DNA from: Polytrichum commune
Lineage: Eukaryota; Streptophyta; Polytrichopsida; Polytrichales; Polytrichaceae
Assembly: GCA_950295325.1 (NCBI GenBank)
Contig: OX485809.1
Span: forward strand, 744,001 to 808,000
Length of the DNA stretch: 64,000 nucleotides
Reading direction: 5' to 3'
Positions 10,877-23,360 of the stretch are shown here, in pieces. The notes beneath the pieces are model-generated. The model saw only the letters and a list, made by a program, of their open reading frames with translations. It was not told where the DNA came from and searched no databases. Made by a program: the position numbers and the translations under genes. How positions within the stretch are numbered: the first letter of the stretch is position 1; every line of letters starts with the position of its first letter.

Positions 10877-13800
10877 CTAGTGAACCATGTCAATGTGCAT
10901 GCTAAGATCCCGCTCACTATGAACAGCCATGCCACAAATAGGGCATGACACACTGAGAGTTTTATGACTAGTGTTCTGTGAAGGAATTGGAGAGGATTTA
11001 TCAATATCCATTGCTGTAGGAACCTGGGTTGTGAAGTGCTCATCATCTAAATGCATGCTGAGCCGGTGCTCTCGATCTGCACCACGGAACTTCACTTGAC
11101 ATATAGGACACTCTACACTTATTTCATTTGCAGATGAACTAACTGAATCCTGAACCTTGCTTGCTGCCCTTTGATCTGTTGCAGAAACCCCTTCCCTCGC
11201 TGTTTCAGACCTCGTAGGCTCAAGTGCTCCATATGTAAGTCCCTGTACAAATTCTTTAGGAGATTCAGGTCTATACACAGTCTGGCCTCCTCCATGTGCT
11301 GCAGCTCTATGAATATCCATCTGTTTCAACATGATCGCCCGGTTGCATATGTCACATTCTGCAGTTCGGGCCCCACATTCACTTTCGTGCTGAGTAAGGC
11401 CTTTTAGTTTGTCACGAACATCAGCAGCAGCAGCACCTGCTTGTACCATATCTCCACAGAACTGGCAGCTGACCAACCGTTTCGGACAAGATAACGCTCG
11501 ATGCTTAACCTGCAAAATTCCAAGTTCAACAAAGGTCAGGTGCATTCCAGGGTAACACGCAACCCCACTCGGTTGATTATCAACAACTCAATCAATTCCA
11601 CTTTTGATTGATCAATACAGTTTCTTCTCAAATCCTTGTCAACTTCAGGGATCGCTCCCCACAACATGGCGTTGATATACACAACAATCTAAAATTGCAA
11701 TCATGTATGAGATTGCTTGTTATCAATGCCGGCTCCTATCAGTGGCTAACGCCAGATTAACATAGTCCAACAACCTCAATATAGGCCAACAGAAGCCCCG
11801 ACTTTGTAATTGACAAACCAACTTACCATATCTTCCATTTCAAGCTCCATGCCACACTCGCACTTAAGAGGTTCATGGAACACCTTCATATGCTTGGCCA
11901 GCTCTTCCCGTGTTGATCCCTGCCCACACTTGACACAGTGCGCATGCTTCTCCATATCTCCTTTTCGCAATACCACACCACAGCCTGGATGCTGGCATGC
12001 AAAATTATGGCGCCTACACACGAATAAAATGGTTCAAAAAGAGAAAGCTGAAGATAGATTCTAGCTCAAAAGCACACAATCCAAAGCATCACACCTACTT
12101 TAAAAGTAGAAATCAAGGTACATCACCCCTCTCATAATGCTCCAGTAATTTTAACAACATACAAACATTGAGACAACATTATGTATTCAAAGGAGACCTC
12201 ACAAGAGAGCCTACAAGGAATCCAGAAGCAGCATGCTAAGGAAACTTAAGAGGATATACCTGCAGTAAGCTTCATGAAGCATGAGTGTCCGTGCCGGAAT
12301 TAGCTGCCTGCAGTTGTCACAAAGACCAAACCCATCCTCTGACTGCACAGAACTTGAAGGCATACTGGATGAAGTCCCCAACTCTCCTCCAAGTGCACCA
12401 AGTCTCTGTCCCCCCTTGCCTTTACCATCAGTTGCCTTTGCTTCAACCGACAACTTGAAATTTGTCTGCCCATTAAACCCATAAACTCCAATGCTATATC
12501 CACCAGCACTAACATTCTTTGTCAATAACCCAGAAGTTGATGAGGCTGTCATACAGATAACTTTGGAACCCATGTCATGAGATGACCAGTGATGCTGATG
12601 TTGGGATGGGAAAAGAAGTGGATGTGCAGCTACATATAAGTCTGCATCTGCATTGCTGCCTCCTTTATTATCCACGTCCAAATGCACAATGAGGTCCAAG
12701 ATTCCTGCATTAATTGCTTTCTCCACTTGAGTGTCAACATCAAAACGGAAGTAGGTATGCTGACCTTCTTCCACTGTCCCAGCTTCCACTTTCCCTATAG
12801 TAAGAGGATTCAACCTGCTCTGAGAATTTGACCCTATGTCAGCTGGTCCAACGACATCAACCTCCAGGTCTGTTTCCAGAACAGAGACAGCACTCTGAGG
12901 CCGAAGCTCCAGCACTCGCAACCCATATTCCAAACCCCCGTGGTGGACTCTGAGTAGATCTCCCTGAGATAATGAAGCATGTTGCCTAAGCTCTGTTTCT
13001 AAGACAGCCTTGTGGTTCAAAACATCAGCAAAATCATGTCCCTCAGGTTGCAACTTTGCATATGTCCCTTTTGGAAGCCTCACGTAACGTACTCTTGCCT
13101 GCAGTATTCCTCCCTCTTGGTCTGCAGGGTCTTTAAATCCAGCATTGCTCCAAACATGGAGGGGTAGCTCAACATGACCCTCTTCAGCAGTGAATTCCAG
13201 GACACCAGCATGTGTTGACCTCAATTCTGAATTTACTCCATCTTCACCCTGTGGAAATAAAACATTTTTAAGTAGCTACAGATGGATTTACGATTACTCC
13301 ATTTAGTCCATTCAAATAGCCAATATCTAGGTTAAGACAGACTACACTCTACACACTGGTACTGAATAGTACTCTCTACCAGTCCATGAGTAACTTCATT
13401 GCAATGCTTTTAGTACTTTTGGGGTTAATAAACATGTCATACCTCTTGATTAGTTTGAATGGATGCTACATTCTCAATGTTTGTAGAGCTCTGTGGACGA
13501 ACACAAGAGACTTCAAAAAACATGGGCCCTTTATCAAACGCACTCTGGGAAGAAAGTTGTTCAAATGAAGAAGATGGCAACCGAATCTTGTCACCTTTGC
13601 CCTGAATGAACACAGGCTGAAGGACTATGTTGAAACTGATTCCATCCCCAACCTCCAGATCATCCTGTTCTCTTTGTGATGCCTGGACATGACAATGCAA
13701 TATTATTATGAAGGTAAAGTTAGAGGGGTTACATTGAACATGAACTTACATCCATCATTGCCTTGGATGACATGTACCTTAAGTCGCTTCCATTGTTGTT

Positions 13801-14796
13801 GTGAAATTAAGTGCTCCACTTGGTTGTATAGTGACTTATGTATGAGGATCGAACATTCACATTATGAACATTCTTCTCACTATCTTCGCTCTTTTCATTG
13901 TCTTCACAAGTGACAAATGCATGCAACAGCGAATAATAGAGAACTGCAGATGCATTTATGTAATGAAGATTTTTCATGAAAAGAGAGCAGTTTACATCAG
14001 CAAAGCTGTTTTACTTTCAACTAGCAAATTCACAAGTCAAACTCTTGTGATAATCAATTAAGGCTTCCTTTACACTAGAGCTCGTGTTGAGGCTTGAGTT
14101 AAGAGCTTGATGAAAGGAGCCTTCTCATTGGTGGGGAGCCTCCTATTGTTTGAGCTTGTTTACTCAAATCCACTCTTCACATGAGCTCTCAACTTGAGAA
14201 GTTGAACTTTTTACCAGGGTTACAGCGCTTAGATGGCACCTTGATGGATCCATGTGGAACGACTACAACAAGCACTTGGTCATTTTTGACAAGATAGCCT
14301 AGGAATTATAGAGAATTCGAGCTCTTGTTTTTGGGTCCCAAGCCAATGGGCTTTCAAGCATTCTTTGGCTTGTCATAAACACTTCTTTGTTTAATATCAT
14401 TCCCCACCTTGATATATCACTTTGAGTAAGGCCACTTTACACTACTGAAATTATTGAGAGCTTGAAAATTGGTCAAGCTCTCTCCATAGTTTGACATTTG
14501 GGTGAAAGATTGTCAACTCCAAGTATCAAACTCCCGAAAACTGCAAGTTCGAGCCCTCAACTCGTGCTCTAGTGTAAAGGGGGCCTAAGTCAAAGATTAA
14601 CTGAAGTACGTACAGCTAGAGCGGCAGCAGATTCTTCCAGGCGCCGCACACGTTGCGCAGCTTCAATTGCCTCCTGACGCTGCGCAGCTTCTACTTTGGC
14701 TTTTCTCTCTCGCTCCAAGCGAGCCCTTGCCTTATCCTTCTTCTCCTTTTGCTCCTTCTCCCACTTAATCTTTGCTTGTCGCAGCTCAAAATCCAT
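10877..14796 (-). CDS. UFD1-domain zinc-finger protein (PRLI-interacting factor K type)
   Basis: Five exons, all with GT-AG introns: 14614-14796, 13443-13682, 12260-13248, 11827-12013, 10877-11509; joined length 2232 nt, 743 aa, TAG stop. Residues 1-61 are a charged helix that starts MDFELRQAK, close to the start of plant PRLI-interacting factor K proteins, which fixes the ATG. A UFD1-type domain starts near residue 70 (FNIVLQPVF, KIRLPSS, FDKGPMFFEV). A beta-rich domain spans about 280-410 (TVEEGQ ... YSIGVYGF). A TRAF-type zinc-finger block runs from CDNC (451) to about 620, and two C2H2-like CPIC fingers lie at ~665 and ~720. UFD1 folds bind the Cdc48/p97 system and ubiquitin in the core protein; for this plant subfamily a ubiquitin-linked role is inferred. 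Intron 1 hosts a MITE. The whole reading frame appears intact. Confidence 0.9.
14062..14585. mobile_element. MITE family K, copy 1, inside intron 1
   Basis: A 524-bp element within intron 1 (13683-14613) of the UFD1-family gene. Inverted ends are CCTTTACACTAGAGC and GCTCTAGTGTAAAGG, and it is bounded by TAA (14059-14061 and 14586-14588). The right end lies only 28 bases from the exon 1 donor. It is non-autonomous and PIF/Harbinger-like by target site. Confidence 0.8.
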
Positions 14797-15202
14797 GTCT
14801 ACAAAACAGGCAGTTTTTATAAGTTTTGATAATCCCCCATCCTGCGAACCCTCGTATCAGCGATCCAAAATGCAAACTATAAAAATCAAGTGATACAAAT
14901 GAGTTAGTCATCTCGTCAGGACGCTGACTGCGATGTATGTTGTCTTCAGTAAAAGTAAACAAATCGGAGCCCGATAGTCGATCAAATGAAGGAAGAAGGA
15001 GATCAGAGAAAGAGACATCAGAGTTCACAGCTCAAACAGCTGAGAACTAGATGACCAATATCCTGTAAGTAGTGTACCAATTGCCTTCTTACCACCACAC
15101 AAGAGATAAAATTCGAGTACTCCGTTAGTCCGTTGGACAGCGAAACTCTTCTAAAGATCCTCCCTGAAACCTTTCGTGTTTCGAAGTCTTTAGCTAACAC
15201 TA
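14797..15202 (-). promoter_or_regulatory. Leader/proximal promoter of the UFD1-family gene
   Basis: Upstream flank of the minus-strand gene, moderately GC-rich and without repeats of the dispersed families. No TATA box or leader intron could be defended, so the transcription start is not placed. A transcript beginning inside the tandem repeats to the right is equally possible. Confidence 0.35.
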
Positions 15203-15880
15203 ATTGCCCCTGCAGAAAATATGTCTCTCCAAATTAGACGCAACAACACTCTCGCACCAAAGCTCACTGCTCACTGCTCCAGAACCTTCCACCAAACCCT
15301 AGGAAGACATTCCGTTACAGAGAAAAGCGGCAGTACGCAAGCAGAGCGAGAGAAAAAGTCTCTAGGTAATACCGATTGCCCCTGCGGACAACGTCGAATG
15401 TCCAAATTAGACACCACGACACTTGTACCAAAGCTCACAGCTCACTGCTCCGGAACCTTCCACCAAAACCTATGAAGGCATTCATTCTATAGCAAGAGAA
15501 GAGCAGCAAGAACTCAAGCATAAAAGCGAGAGCAAAGTCTATAGTTAATACCGATTGCCCCTGCGGACAACGTTGGATGTTCAAATTAAACACCACAGCA
15601 CTCGTACGAAACCTCACAGCTCCAGAACCTTCCACAAAACCTAGCAAGGCATTCATTCCATAGCAATAAGTGCTCAAGGCTAAAAGCGAGAGAAAAGTCT
15701 TTAGCTGATAACGATTGTCCCTGCGGAAACTTCGATGTCCAAATTAAACACCACAACACTTGTAGAAAAGCTCACAGCTCCCGAACCTTCCACCAATCCC
15801 TAGGAATGCATTCATTGCATAGAAGAGCAGAGCAGCAAGTACTTGAGCATAAAAGCGAGAGAACAGTTCTGGTTAACGAC
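15203..15880. repeat. Four-copy tandem repeat upstream of the UFD1-family gene
   Basis: Units start at 15203, 15375, 15554 and 15714 (172, 179, 160 and 167 bp). Each opens with ATTG(C/T)CCCTGCGGA and carries TCCAAATTA, CTCACAGCTC, GAACCTTCCAC, a degenerate CCTAGGAA-like box and AAAAGCGAGAG. The last unit ends GGTTAACGAC. The copies are diverged by substitutions and small indels, so this is an old duplication. The array starts about 400 bp upstream of the start codon and so is likely in the promoter or leader. Confidence 0.85.
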
Positions 15881-16427
15881 TAAGTCAACCTAATTGCTGG
15901 CTCTCAAAGTAACTTGCTCACCTTCAAATTCGTATTCCAATAAGCCAGCAACCAAGCCTCAAATTCGTAGAAACCTGATTGAATCGCTGCCCGAAACCCT
16001 AATTAAACGAAAACTGGAATTTTTAAGTTGTCCAGTTCCCTGCGATGTGTCAAGAGGAACTGTATGTTCTTTCGCAAATGGCCATATGGTATGTATATGC
16101 AATCACTGGGTCGTTGTGGATTGATTAAAAGTATCAATCAATAGGCTCGCATCAAAACTTGTCCGCGACGCAACAATTCAGTACTACTCCTCCATTTCGA
16201 ATGATACGTTTCTCTTCTTCAAGTAGTCTGGCGGATCGGTGTTTGAGCAGTGAGCATAGGGAAATTGATCGAGGATCGCATTGTGCAGTTGAACTCAACG
16301 CAATCGTAACGGAAGGATCCGGGTGTGCCTGGATCCTTCGATTCCACGTTCAACGAAGGGTGTCCGAGGCGAGTTTCCTCCGGTGACTTGAGGAAAGCTC
16401 GCATGTAGCTTCAGGAACCCTACGACC
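15881..16427. other. Distal upstream region, no gene seen
   Basis: Unique-looking DNA with the plant box AAACCCTAATT (about 15992-16004), which resembles the telo-box found near many plant transcription starts. A near-palindrome GGATCCGGGTGTGCCTGGATCC lies at about 16315-16337. No reading frame is convincing. Confidence 0.35.
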
Positions 16428-16816
16428 TACGGTAGGCATGCCTAATTCGGTTACTTGTCTTAATTGGACACCTATATTTGAGTGGTAAGTTTCTGTGGTT
16501 TGGCGTGGCTCCAAGAACGAATACCAAAATGACGTGTGTTTAAAACAGATTGGACGTCGTGTTTAAAATATGATAACCATTTTAGGTTCAATAGTCAACA
16601 TAATTGGAGAGGACCTATATGACCATTTAATGAGCACGAGAAGTTTTTACTTTCATAATGAATAAGGCATCCATACGAGGTTTAAATTATTATGAGGAAA
16701 AGTAGCTATGGTCTCGATTTGGATTTGCTAACCATCTTGTATCAATCTCGTGTTTCATATCCTAGGAGAAGTGGCCTACTTGGAAAAGGTAACCATTTAA
16801 GACCCATTTACCTTAC
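16428..16816 (+). mobile_element. MITE family A, reference copy
   Basis: About 389 bp and the most complete copy. Left end CTACGGTAGGCATGCC, then AATTCGGTTACTT; right end GGTAACCATTTAAGACCC, then ATTTACCTTAC. The ends are imperfect inverted repeats of about 30 bp. No ORF. Confidence 0.75.
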
Positions 16817-18369
16817 AAGTATGAATGAGGACATCTTCCACTAAAAGAGCCGCAAAGAAGCCTCTATCGTATCATTGGTTGGTTGGTTTGTTAAGGTCTT
16901 TTCCAGCGTTGGACTCGTATCATTATGTTATCGTGATATGAAATGTTGTTATGTATATATAATACATTTTGGAGACATAGAGTTATCCTTTATTTCAACC
17001 CAAGTTTTGGTCTTGAGTTGGTTGTTTTGGATACAAAATAATTCATGTTTGGTAAGTTTTTGGTGCATGCTAAGAGTTGGTGTTGAAGTTTGAAAAATAA
17101 CTTTCTATATCAATCGATTTAGGCCAACCTCAATTTGGCATGCCAAGAAGTGCTAGCCCCCAATGAACCGATATAGAATATTCTTCATTCAAACCTCCAC
17201 AGTAACTCCAAACATGCACATGAGCATGCACTAAAAGCTTACCGAAGTTTGTATGCAAAACAACCAATTCCCAACCAAAACTCCAGTTGAATTAAAGGAT
17301 TTTTTTAATGAATTGCAATTGCATGGGTGGTGATTTGGTCACCGTTCCCAAAAGTCGGCCGTCGACGATGGTATATAAGCAAATGATGCGTGCATGACCT
17401 AGGCCATTCATTCATGTGTATAGATGCAACTATCTGAGACCACTTGAGAGCATAATAGCATTGGTACATAATACATAAGACCATGCAATCTTTGGTATTT
17501 AAACTTGGCTTTAGATCGCATATTACATTGTTGCCAATGTCTAAAATCAATCATAACATTATTCAAATCCATAACAATGTTTTGTGGTATTGACAGTATT
17601 CCATGACATGTTCCCAAATATTTCTCACATTCAACATTCAATTTATGGTTAAGATCACCATAAACCAATTAATGCTCAACCCTAACATTGCATGTTTTTA
17701 ACCATTATTCCATACCCATACCAATTTGGTGTTGAATTTTTCCATCTGAAAATCATACCATTACCAGTCTAGTTGGAACAAAATGACACTAATATGACGT
17801 AGGTCTTTTCATTCCAAAATGAACTTGGGGGTTTTAGGTCAAAAATGGGATGCATGTAAGACTATGTTTGGGGATTTTGGAAATGTAATCAAGTAGCATA
17901 CGAAATAAATATAATTGTATGGATATGAGAAAAATGAAGTCTTGAACATTCACAAATTTCATTCGACCATCCATGTGACAATTCCAAGGAGAATTTGATC
18001 ATGTATGAGGTTGGATTTCTTGTTTGTGCAATTTTGGACATTGTTTTGGGATGTGGAAAAAGTAACGAGATGCATATTAAGTCAAGGAATCCGGTCAAAC
18101 CCTATTAGAAATATGATCTTGAATGTTATACTAATTTAATGAAATAAATTTTATTTTAGTCCATTTTGATGGATTAATTCTCAAGTCATGCAATGTTGAA
18201 ACCCGGAATATGACCTCATATATTTTTGTCCCATGCATGTAAGAGTTCCACACTTAACCACTCACCAATCAAATATAATTATCCAGTTTAGATAAGTAAT
18301 CGTATTGTGCATGATTACCGTAAAGGTCTTGATCTCTTTAGAGTCCTTTGGCCCATCGTATTTGGTGAA
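16817..18369. other. Non-genic stretch
   Basis: No gene is recognised. At 17550-17640 a single arm of the snap-back family is present (ATCATAACATTATTCAAATC onward) without its partner arm. The rest is AT-rich and featureless. Confidence 0.4.
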
Positions 18370-18580
18370 ACCAATATTTAGGTAATTTTGGGCTTTGGAT
18401 GAGTTTGGAAATAAGCAAGCAGTTTCTAGAAATGTCAACACTCATGCTTCAAGTCTTGTTATTTATACTTGCCATGTCGCCATTGTGTAAGTGATTGTAT
18501 ATTAAAAGACTATGAACATGATGTGCGTAGACATTTGGCATTATCGTGAAGATATTAAAAAGTGAGTGGCACAGTGGCAG
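18370..18580 (+). repeat. Dispersed repeat family G, copy 1
   Basis: Matches 52012-52215 in the same orientation. Landmarks are TTTGGATGAGTTTG, AATGTCAACACT, then GACTATGAACATGATGTGCG and ACATTTGGCAT. It has no inverted ends or ORF and its class is unknown. Confidence 0.65.
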
Positions 18581-19584
18581 ATTAGTTGAGAATGGGCCAA
18601 ATGTCCAGCATTATCTAATTACCAGACGGTTACTATGTGGTTGGAGTCACTGCCATTCCATATCTAGGATTTGGAGTGTTGATCAACATCATTTCCAAGG
18701 AGGATGTTGCTTACCGTGTCCCAATTGGCAACATTCAGCATTGTACATGTCATAACTTCACAAAAATGTAATCTTAGGCTTTGGAAAAGAAAGGAAAATG
18801 GGTGTATTGTGACCATTTTTATTGTGTGTTTAGATTTTCTGTTCAAGGTGGATTATGATAATGACAAGTTCATCCACACTCCAACATTCACCTACAACGA
18901 GGTCATGCAACTACTAGAAACTTGTTGATGTTGTAGAGTATGGGTAGTGTTTGAAGGATTGTTTTGAGCCACATATTTAACAACTTAAAAAAATGGCATG
19001 TATTGAGTTGGATAGTTATAATAGAAATAAGCAATGGCCTGATAGTTCTAAGAACTATCCATGAAAATAGGCTCCTTCACTCTTCTTCATTCAATATGTT
19101 ATTACTTTAACATTTAAGCAGTACCACATGTAGATTATGAACCCCAAAACCATGCACATTTCCTAAATTGGGCTTCATTGCTCACATGTTATCGCTCATT
19201 GTAGAGCACCCTCAAAGCACCTAAATTTATTAGATAGTGAAACATGGTTTTGAAGTTAGGGGGGAGATTACCATAAAGGGCTCCTTGTTTCATCTTTACT
19301 TTTGTCATAATGTAGTTTCCACATGGGATATGAGTGGGTCTTGGCATATGTGAGCATGACACCTAACAAAATTTGAGGGGAAAATAATAATTTTGTGTCG
19401 GAATAGAGAGCCCTCTACAATAGTGTAGCTTGAGAAGTGGAAGCATGACATTGAGATGACCTCAGTTCCACCTTCTCCATAGATGTATCAAACTTTGAAG
19501 GGGCTAAAAGTTAAACCTTTGTTATTATACTTTGGCAAGTTTGCACTACAAGGTGGAAGGGAGTGGAAAGCCTCTCCAAATTAT
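18581..19584. other. Non-genic stretch
   Basis: No gene is recognised. A short imperfect hairpin is visible near 19041-19062 (GATAGTTCTAAGAACTATC). Confidence 0.4.
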
Positions 19585-19753
19585 TGCATAACATTATTAA
19601 GCAGTGTGTGTTTGTTTTGTGGGCTTTGAGAATATATCCATGGGTTGCTAGGACCTCAATCTTAATACGAGTCTCATTGCGCAAGGTTTGAGCATCCCAT
19701 GGTTATATTCTCAGGGCCCAATAAACGAACACACATTGCTTGATATTGTTATA
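19585..19753. mobile_element. Snap-back element, copy 2
   Basis: About 169 bp. The outer arm GCATAACATTATTAAGCA pairs with TGCTTGATATTGTTAT, and the inner arms GAGAATATATCCATGGG and CCCATGGTTATATTCTC are nearly complementary. About 45 bases separate the arms. Same size and termini as 2208-2378 and 25091-25260. Confidence 0.7.
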
Positions 19754-19973
19754 CATGTGTTAAGGAGAAAAGTTGTGCCATTCATTCTTGATGACATTGA
19801 CTAGTTGATTATGCTTCCTCGTTGGAAATGCATTCTTAGATTTTTAAGAACTCTTCCTTGTGAAGACTCGTTTCACATTCATTTGCAAGTGAAATGGAAA
19901 TGACTACCATTATGAAGTGGTCAAAGAATGACCTACTATTGTTGGTGGTCCATTGATAAAAACACCTTGCATG

Positions 19974-20302
19974 TACACTCAATAGTCATATTGTTGTGGG
20001 CCACTTTAATTTTCTAAAGCCCACACTGACTCTCAACCCACACTGACATTCTAGTAGAAAAGTAGGGTGGGGCATATTAATTATTTGAAAAAAACTTAAT
20101 GTGAGTAATGGTTTTATTTTATGCTACTTTTGTCCTATAATTAAAATTCTTATGTTGGTCGAAACTCTTCATGAAGACTTAGGAAAAAAACCGAGGGTCT
20201 TGGACCCACATTAACTCCACGTTGACTAGAAAATTAGTGTGGCCCACGTTGATTATTTCCACGCTAATATTCTACCCACACTAATAAGACTATTTAGTGT
20301 AA
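19974..20302. mobile_element. MITE family C, copy 1
   Basis: About 329 bp. Left TACACTCAATAGTCATATTG, then GTGGGCC; right CCACACTAATAAGACTA, then TTTAGTGTA. The family is rich in GTGGGCC/GGCCCAC and contains the diagnostic GGGTCTTGGACCCACATTAA segment. It is non-coding. Confidence 0.65.
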
Positions 20303-20485
20303 CGTGGATAGCACAATGAATCCCTAAATTGGTGTGGCTCCAAGGATAAGTTACTCACACCCAAAAGCATGTATCCAAAGATTGAGCCCATGAAGCCCCA
20401 TAAATATCATGGACCAGGTAACTTAAAGAACCAAAAGACCCGAGGAAGGTTACGTGCGTTGAAGTTGGAGACCCAACACCTAGTA

Positions 20486-21217
20486 CCGTTCTCCCTCTTT
20501 AGTATGACACGTTTGGGAACACACAAGAAAAGTCGTATTATCGAGGTGTCATCTAGTTCTCACTAATATGACAAATGGCGTAAAGTTGTCGTATTATCGA
20601 GGGAATACGAAAACATACATAATACGAGCTTAAAACATATATACAACGAGTTTAAGCAATATAGATGGTCAGAACTAATAACTTATAACTCCAAACACGT
20701 ACAAATATTGTTTAGAACTTTTGAAACAGGAGTCCAAAAATCTATGGTGTTGTCTACCCAAGTTTGGCAACTGACTTCTTATCTAACTTCCCTACTGACT
20801 TTTGAAAACTAAGAATTTCATTAACATCAAAATATAAAGAGTTGTCTAATAAGCAACTAAACAACAATGTTGCATGACATTTAGCATCACTGAGATTTAT
20901 TGTAGGTGGAGCAACGGCATCCACACCTACACTAGTAACCCTAATTGTCACTAAATTTCCAATGATGATAAGTGAAGTTCCCAAATAATTCCCAAGTGAA
21001 AATGGATGTATTTTAGATGTACATAACATAAATGAAAGACATTTTTAGCATTAACTACCTCTTTAATATGACAAAACGGAGATTCTAAATGTCGCATTAT
21101 CGAGGGTCGTAGTCGTATAAAAGAGGGAGTTTTGAACCAAAAAGTTCGGTCTTGCAAAAACGTGTCGTAATATCGAGGGTGTCGTATAATAAGTGTCGTA
21201 TTCACAAGGTTAGACTG
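20486..21217. mobile_element. Pogo-like (Tc1/mariner) non-autonomous element, copy 1
   Basis: About 732 bp. The right end reads, on the minus strand, CAGTCTAACCTTGTGAATAC, then repeated GTCGTATAAT and GTCGTAATATCG motifs. The left end is TTCTCCCTCTTTAGTATGAC. The last base is followed by TA, and TA also precedes the left end. Plant and animal pogo/Lemi1-like elements share the CAGT..AACCTC end, the NACGAC motifs and the TA target. No transposase frame remains. Confidence 0.7.
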
Positions 21218-21849
21218 TAGGAACAAGCCGACCAATTGCTATTAAAAAACACAACCACTCAAATTCCAAACCTTAAACCCAAAAAGAACGAGTAATTCAG
21301 TGAAATAATGATGAATGTTCTTTATTTTCTCAAGTACGTAAATGACCATTTATCCTTCGCTTTGAAAAATTGTAGGATCTTGACTTCCGTCCTTTTCAAT
21401 TTGTGCCCAAAAAAAGACTACTGTCCTACCTAAACAGCTTTGAATGGAAATTATTTCATTTCATAAACCTCCAATTTTTTTTGGATTTTTTTTTATCAAA
21501 GTAACTTAAAAAAATAGAACATAAACAAATAATTTGTCACAATCTATCTTCTAAATAAAACAAACATTCAAATATCAAGTTTGAAACCGCTCACTCAGGT
21601 CAGTACTGTAGTTCTACTGACACCTTAGAAACGTTGGACTACCAAGAATCACCTCTCACGAAGGCATGAAAAATGTGAAAATAAAGGATCAATTTTTGTA
21701 GAGTATTTTTGGTTCAATGCACAATTAATGTTCTTATTGTGGAAGATGTTTGCCACGTGTAGTGTTCACATTGGTCATGACCATGCTCAATCCAACGTGG
21801 CAATTAGCTTTCGGCACTCCCAAGTATCGAGCGAGCGAGACAACACTCT
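21218..21849. other. Non-genic stretch
   Basis: AT-rich DNA with homopolymer runs. No gene or repeat boundary is recognised. Confidence 0.4.
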
Positions 21850-22660
21850 AGTGATTGGGGAGATGTTTGGGCATGCATGAACGGTTGAGATCCTAGTGTT
21901 TGAAAGTCCAACCGGTTACATGTTGACATCCTCCGGTTTTCCTTTATTAAATTGGGGAATATTCTATAAATTCCTCTAAAATGATTGATGATTTTCCCTC
22001 CAGTCTTGAACTTCAACCGGTTATTTCTCAAACTCAACCGGTTCATTTGTAACTAAGGGCTACTTCACACATGAGCCAAGAGCTGTGACCTTGTAATGGT
22101 GAGGACCCTTGACTCTCATCCAAAGGCCGTACTATGGGTGTTGGGAAAGCCATTTTATGTAGTCTTGGGCCCTCAAGCATAGTGTGAAGTGAGAATGAAC
22201 CATGTTGCGGGACCGTTGCATATTTTGTTGGCAGATAAGAGGGGGAGGCTTTGGTTTAATATAATATGTCTCCAAGTTTATCAATTTAAGATAATTACTT
22301 GGTGGTGTTTGTTTATCCTGAAATCTGTTCTGGAATCTTCCATGCAATCTGTCATGTTGGAAAAAATATCAAAAAAAGTCATGGTCTCCCGGAATTTGCG
22401 TCAAGCCCACCTCTTGGAAGTGGGTTTGACGCAAATTCCGGTAGACCATGCACTCTTATCCACAACCAGCCATGTAGGACTCCATGTAGACTTTTCATCC
22501 ACGAACTTTTCTTTGGGCCTTTAGGCCTTCACCTCCTAGTGTGAAGTGAACTTGGACGGTCACCGCCTTTTCGACCAATGAGAGCTCTTACATTGCCATG
22601 GTCAAGGGCCTTCAACCTTGTGTGTGAAGTGGCCCTAACCACCGGTTCTCCCCGACCATT
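21850..22660 (+). repeat. Family H repeat, split by a MITE insertion
   Basis: The left part (21850-22056) and right part (22636-22660) of a family H copy are separated by the family B element at 22057-22635. The uninterrupted paralogue at 41226-41452 reads straight through the same junction: GTAACTAACTGCCGGTTC versus GTAACTAA, insert, CCACCGGTTC. Confidence 0.8.
22057..22635. mobile_element. MITE family B, copy 2, nested
   Basis: A 579-bp element. Ends are GGGCTACTTCACACATGAG and CTTGTGTGTGAAGTGGCCC, with target duplication TAA at 22054-22056 and 22636-22638. The matching empty site is at 41428-41430. No transposase. Confidence 0.85.
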
Positions 22661-23005
22661 GCAACACTCTACCGGGTAGTAGTAGTTTGGATGCATGAAG
22701 ATATAAATGGCACAAACCGCCATAAGCAAAGGGACCTTTTCGGCATCCTATGTTGCATTATCACAAGCCCATTGTATATGATTATGAAATGGTCATTGTA
22801 TTCAATAAGAGTACGGGAGTAGTGCGCATCCCTATGCACTAAGTTATATGTGAGACCAAGGATATGTGTTGCAAGTCAACACATCCACCATCGGTCATCA
22901 CGTGACCCCCTTTCATACACAATCATTTTGGGCTCCTTGAGGAGGGACTTGGAAGTCGGGCCTTGGCTTCGTGGAGCAAGCAAGGTTCGTGGGTAGCCCG
23001 CAAAG
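22661..23005. other. Non-genic stretch
   Basis: No gene is recognised in this short intervening segment. Confidence 0.35.
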
Positions 23006-23360
23006 TACACTAACTAGCCCTATTAGTGTGGGTGGTGGAAAATTAGTGTGGGTCACACTAATTTTGCAGTTGATGTGAAATTGACGCGGGCCCCAGACCC
23101 TGGGTCTCTCCTAAGTCTTCTTCGTGAAGGCTTATGGGCAACAGACTAAATTATAATTATAAGATACAAGTAGCACAAAATAATATAATAGTCATGTTAG
23201 TTTTCTAGACAAACAATTGATGTTGCCCATGCTAATTTTTTACCATAAATTTGACATAGGTTGAGAAATTAATGTGGCCCACTTTAATCCTTCATTATGA
23301 GAATTAGCGTGGGCTCTAGGAAATTATTCCAGCCCACAATATTTGGACTATTTAGTATAA
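23006..23360. mobile_element. MITE family C, copy 2
   Basis: About 355 bp. Left TACACTAACTAGCCCTATTA, then GTGTGGG; right CCCACAATATTTGGACTA, then TTTAGTATA. It contains the family segment GACCCTGGGTCTCTCCTAAG in opposite sense to copy 1. Confidence 0.65.

Noticed and set aside
12300-12515. Frames overlapping the UFD1-family exon 3 in other phases
   Set aside because: They are shadows of the conserved coding frame.
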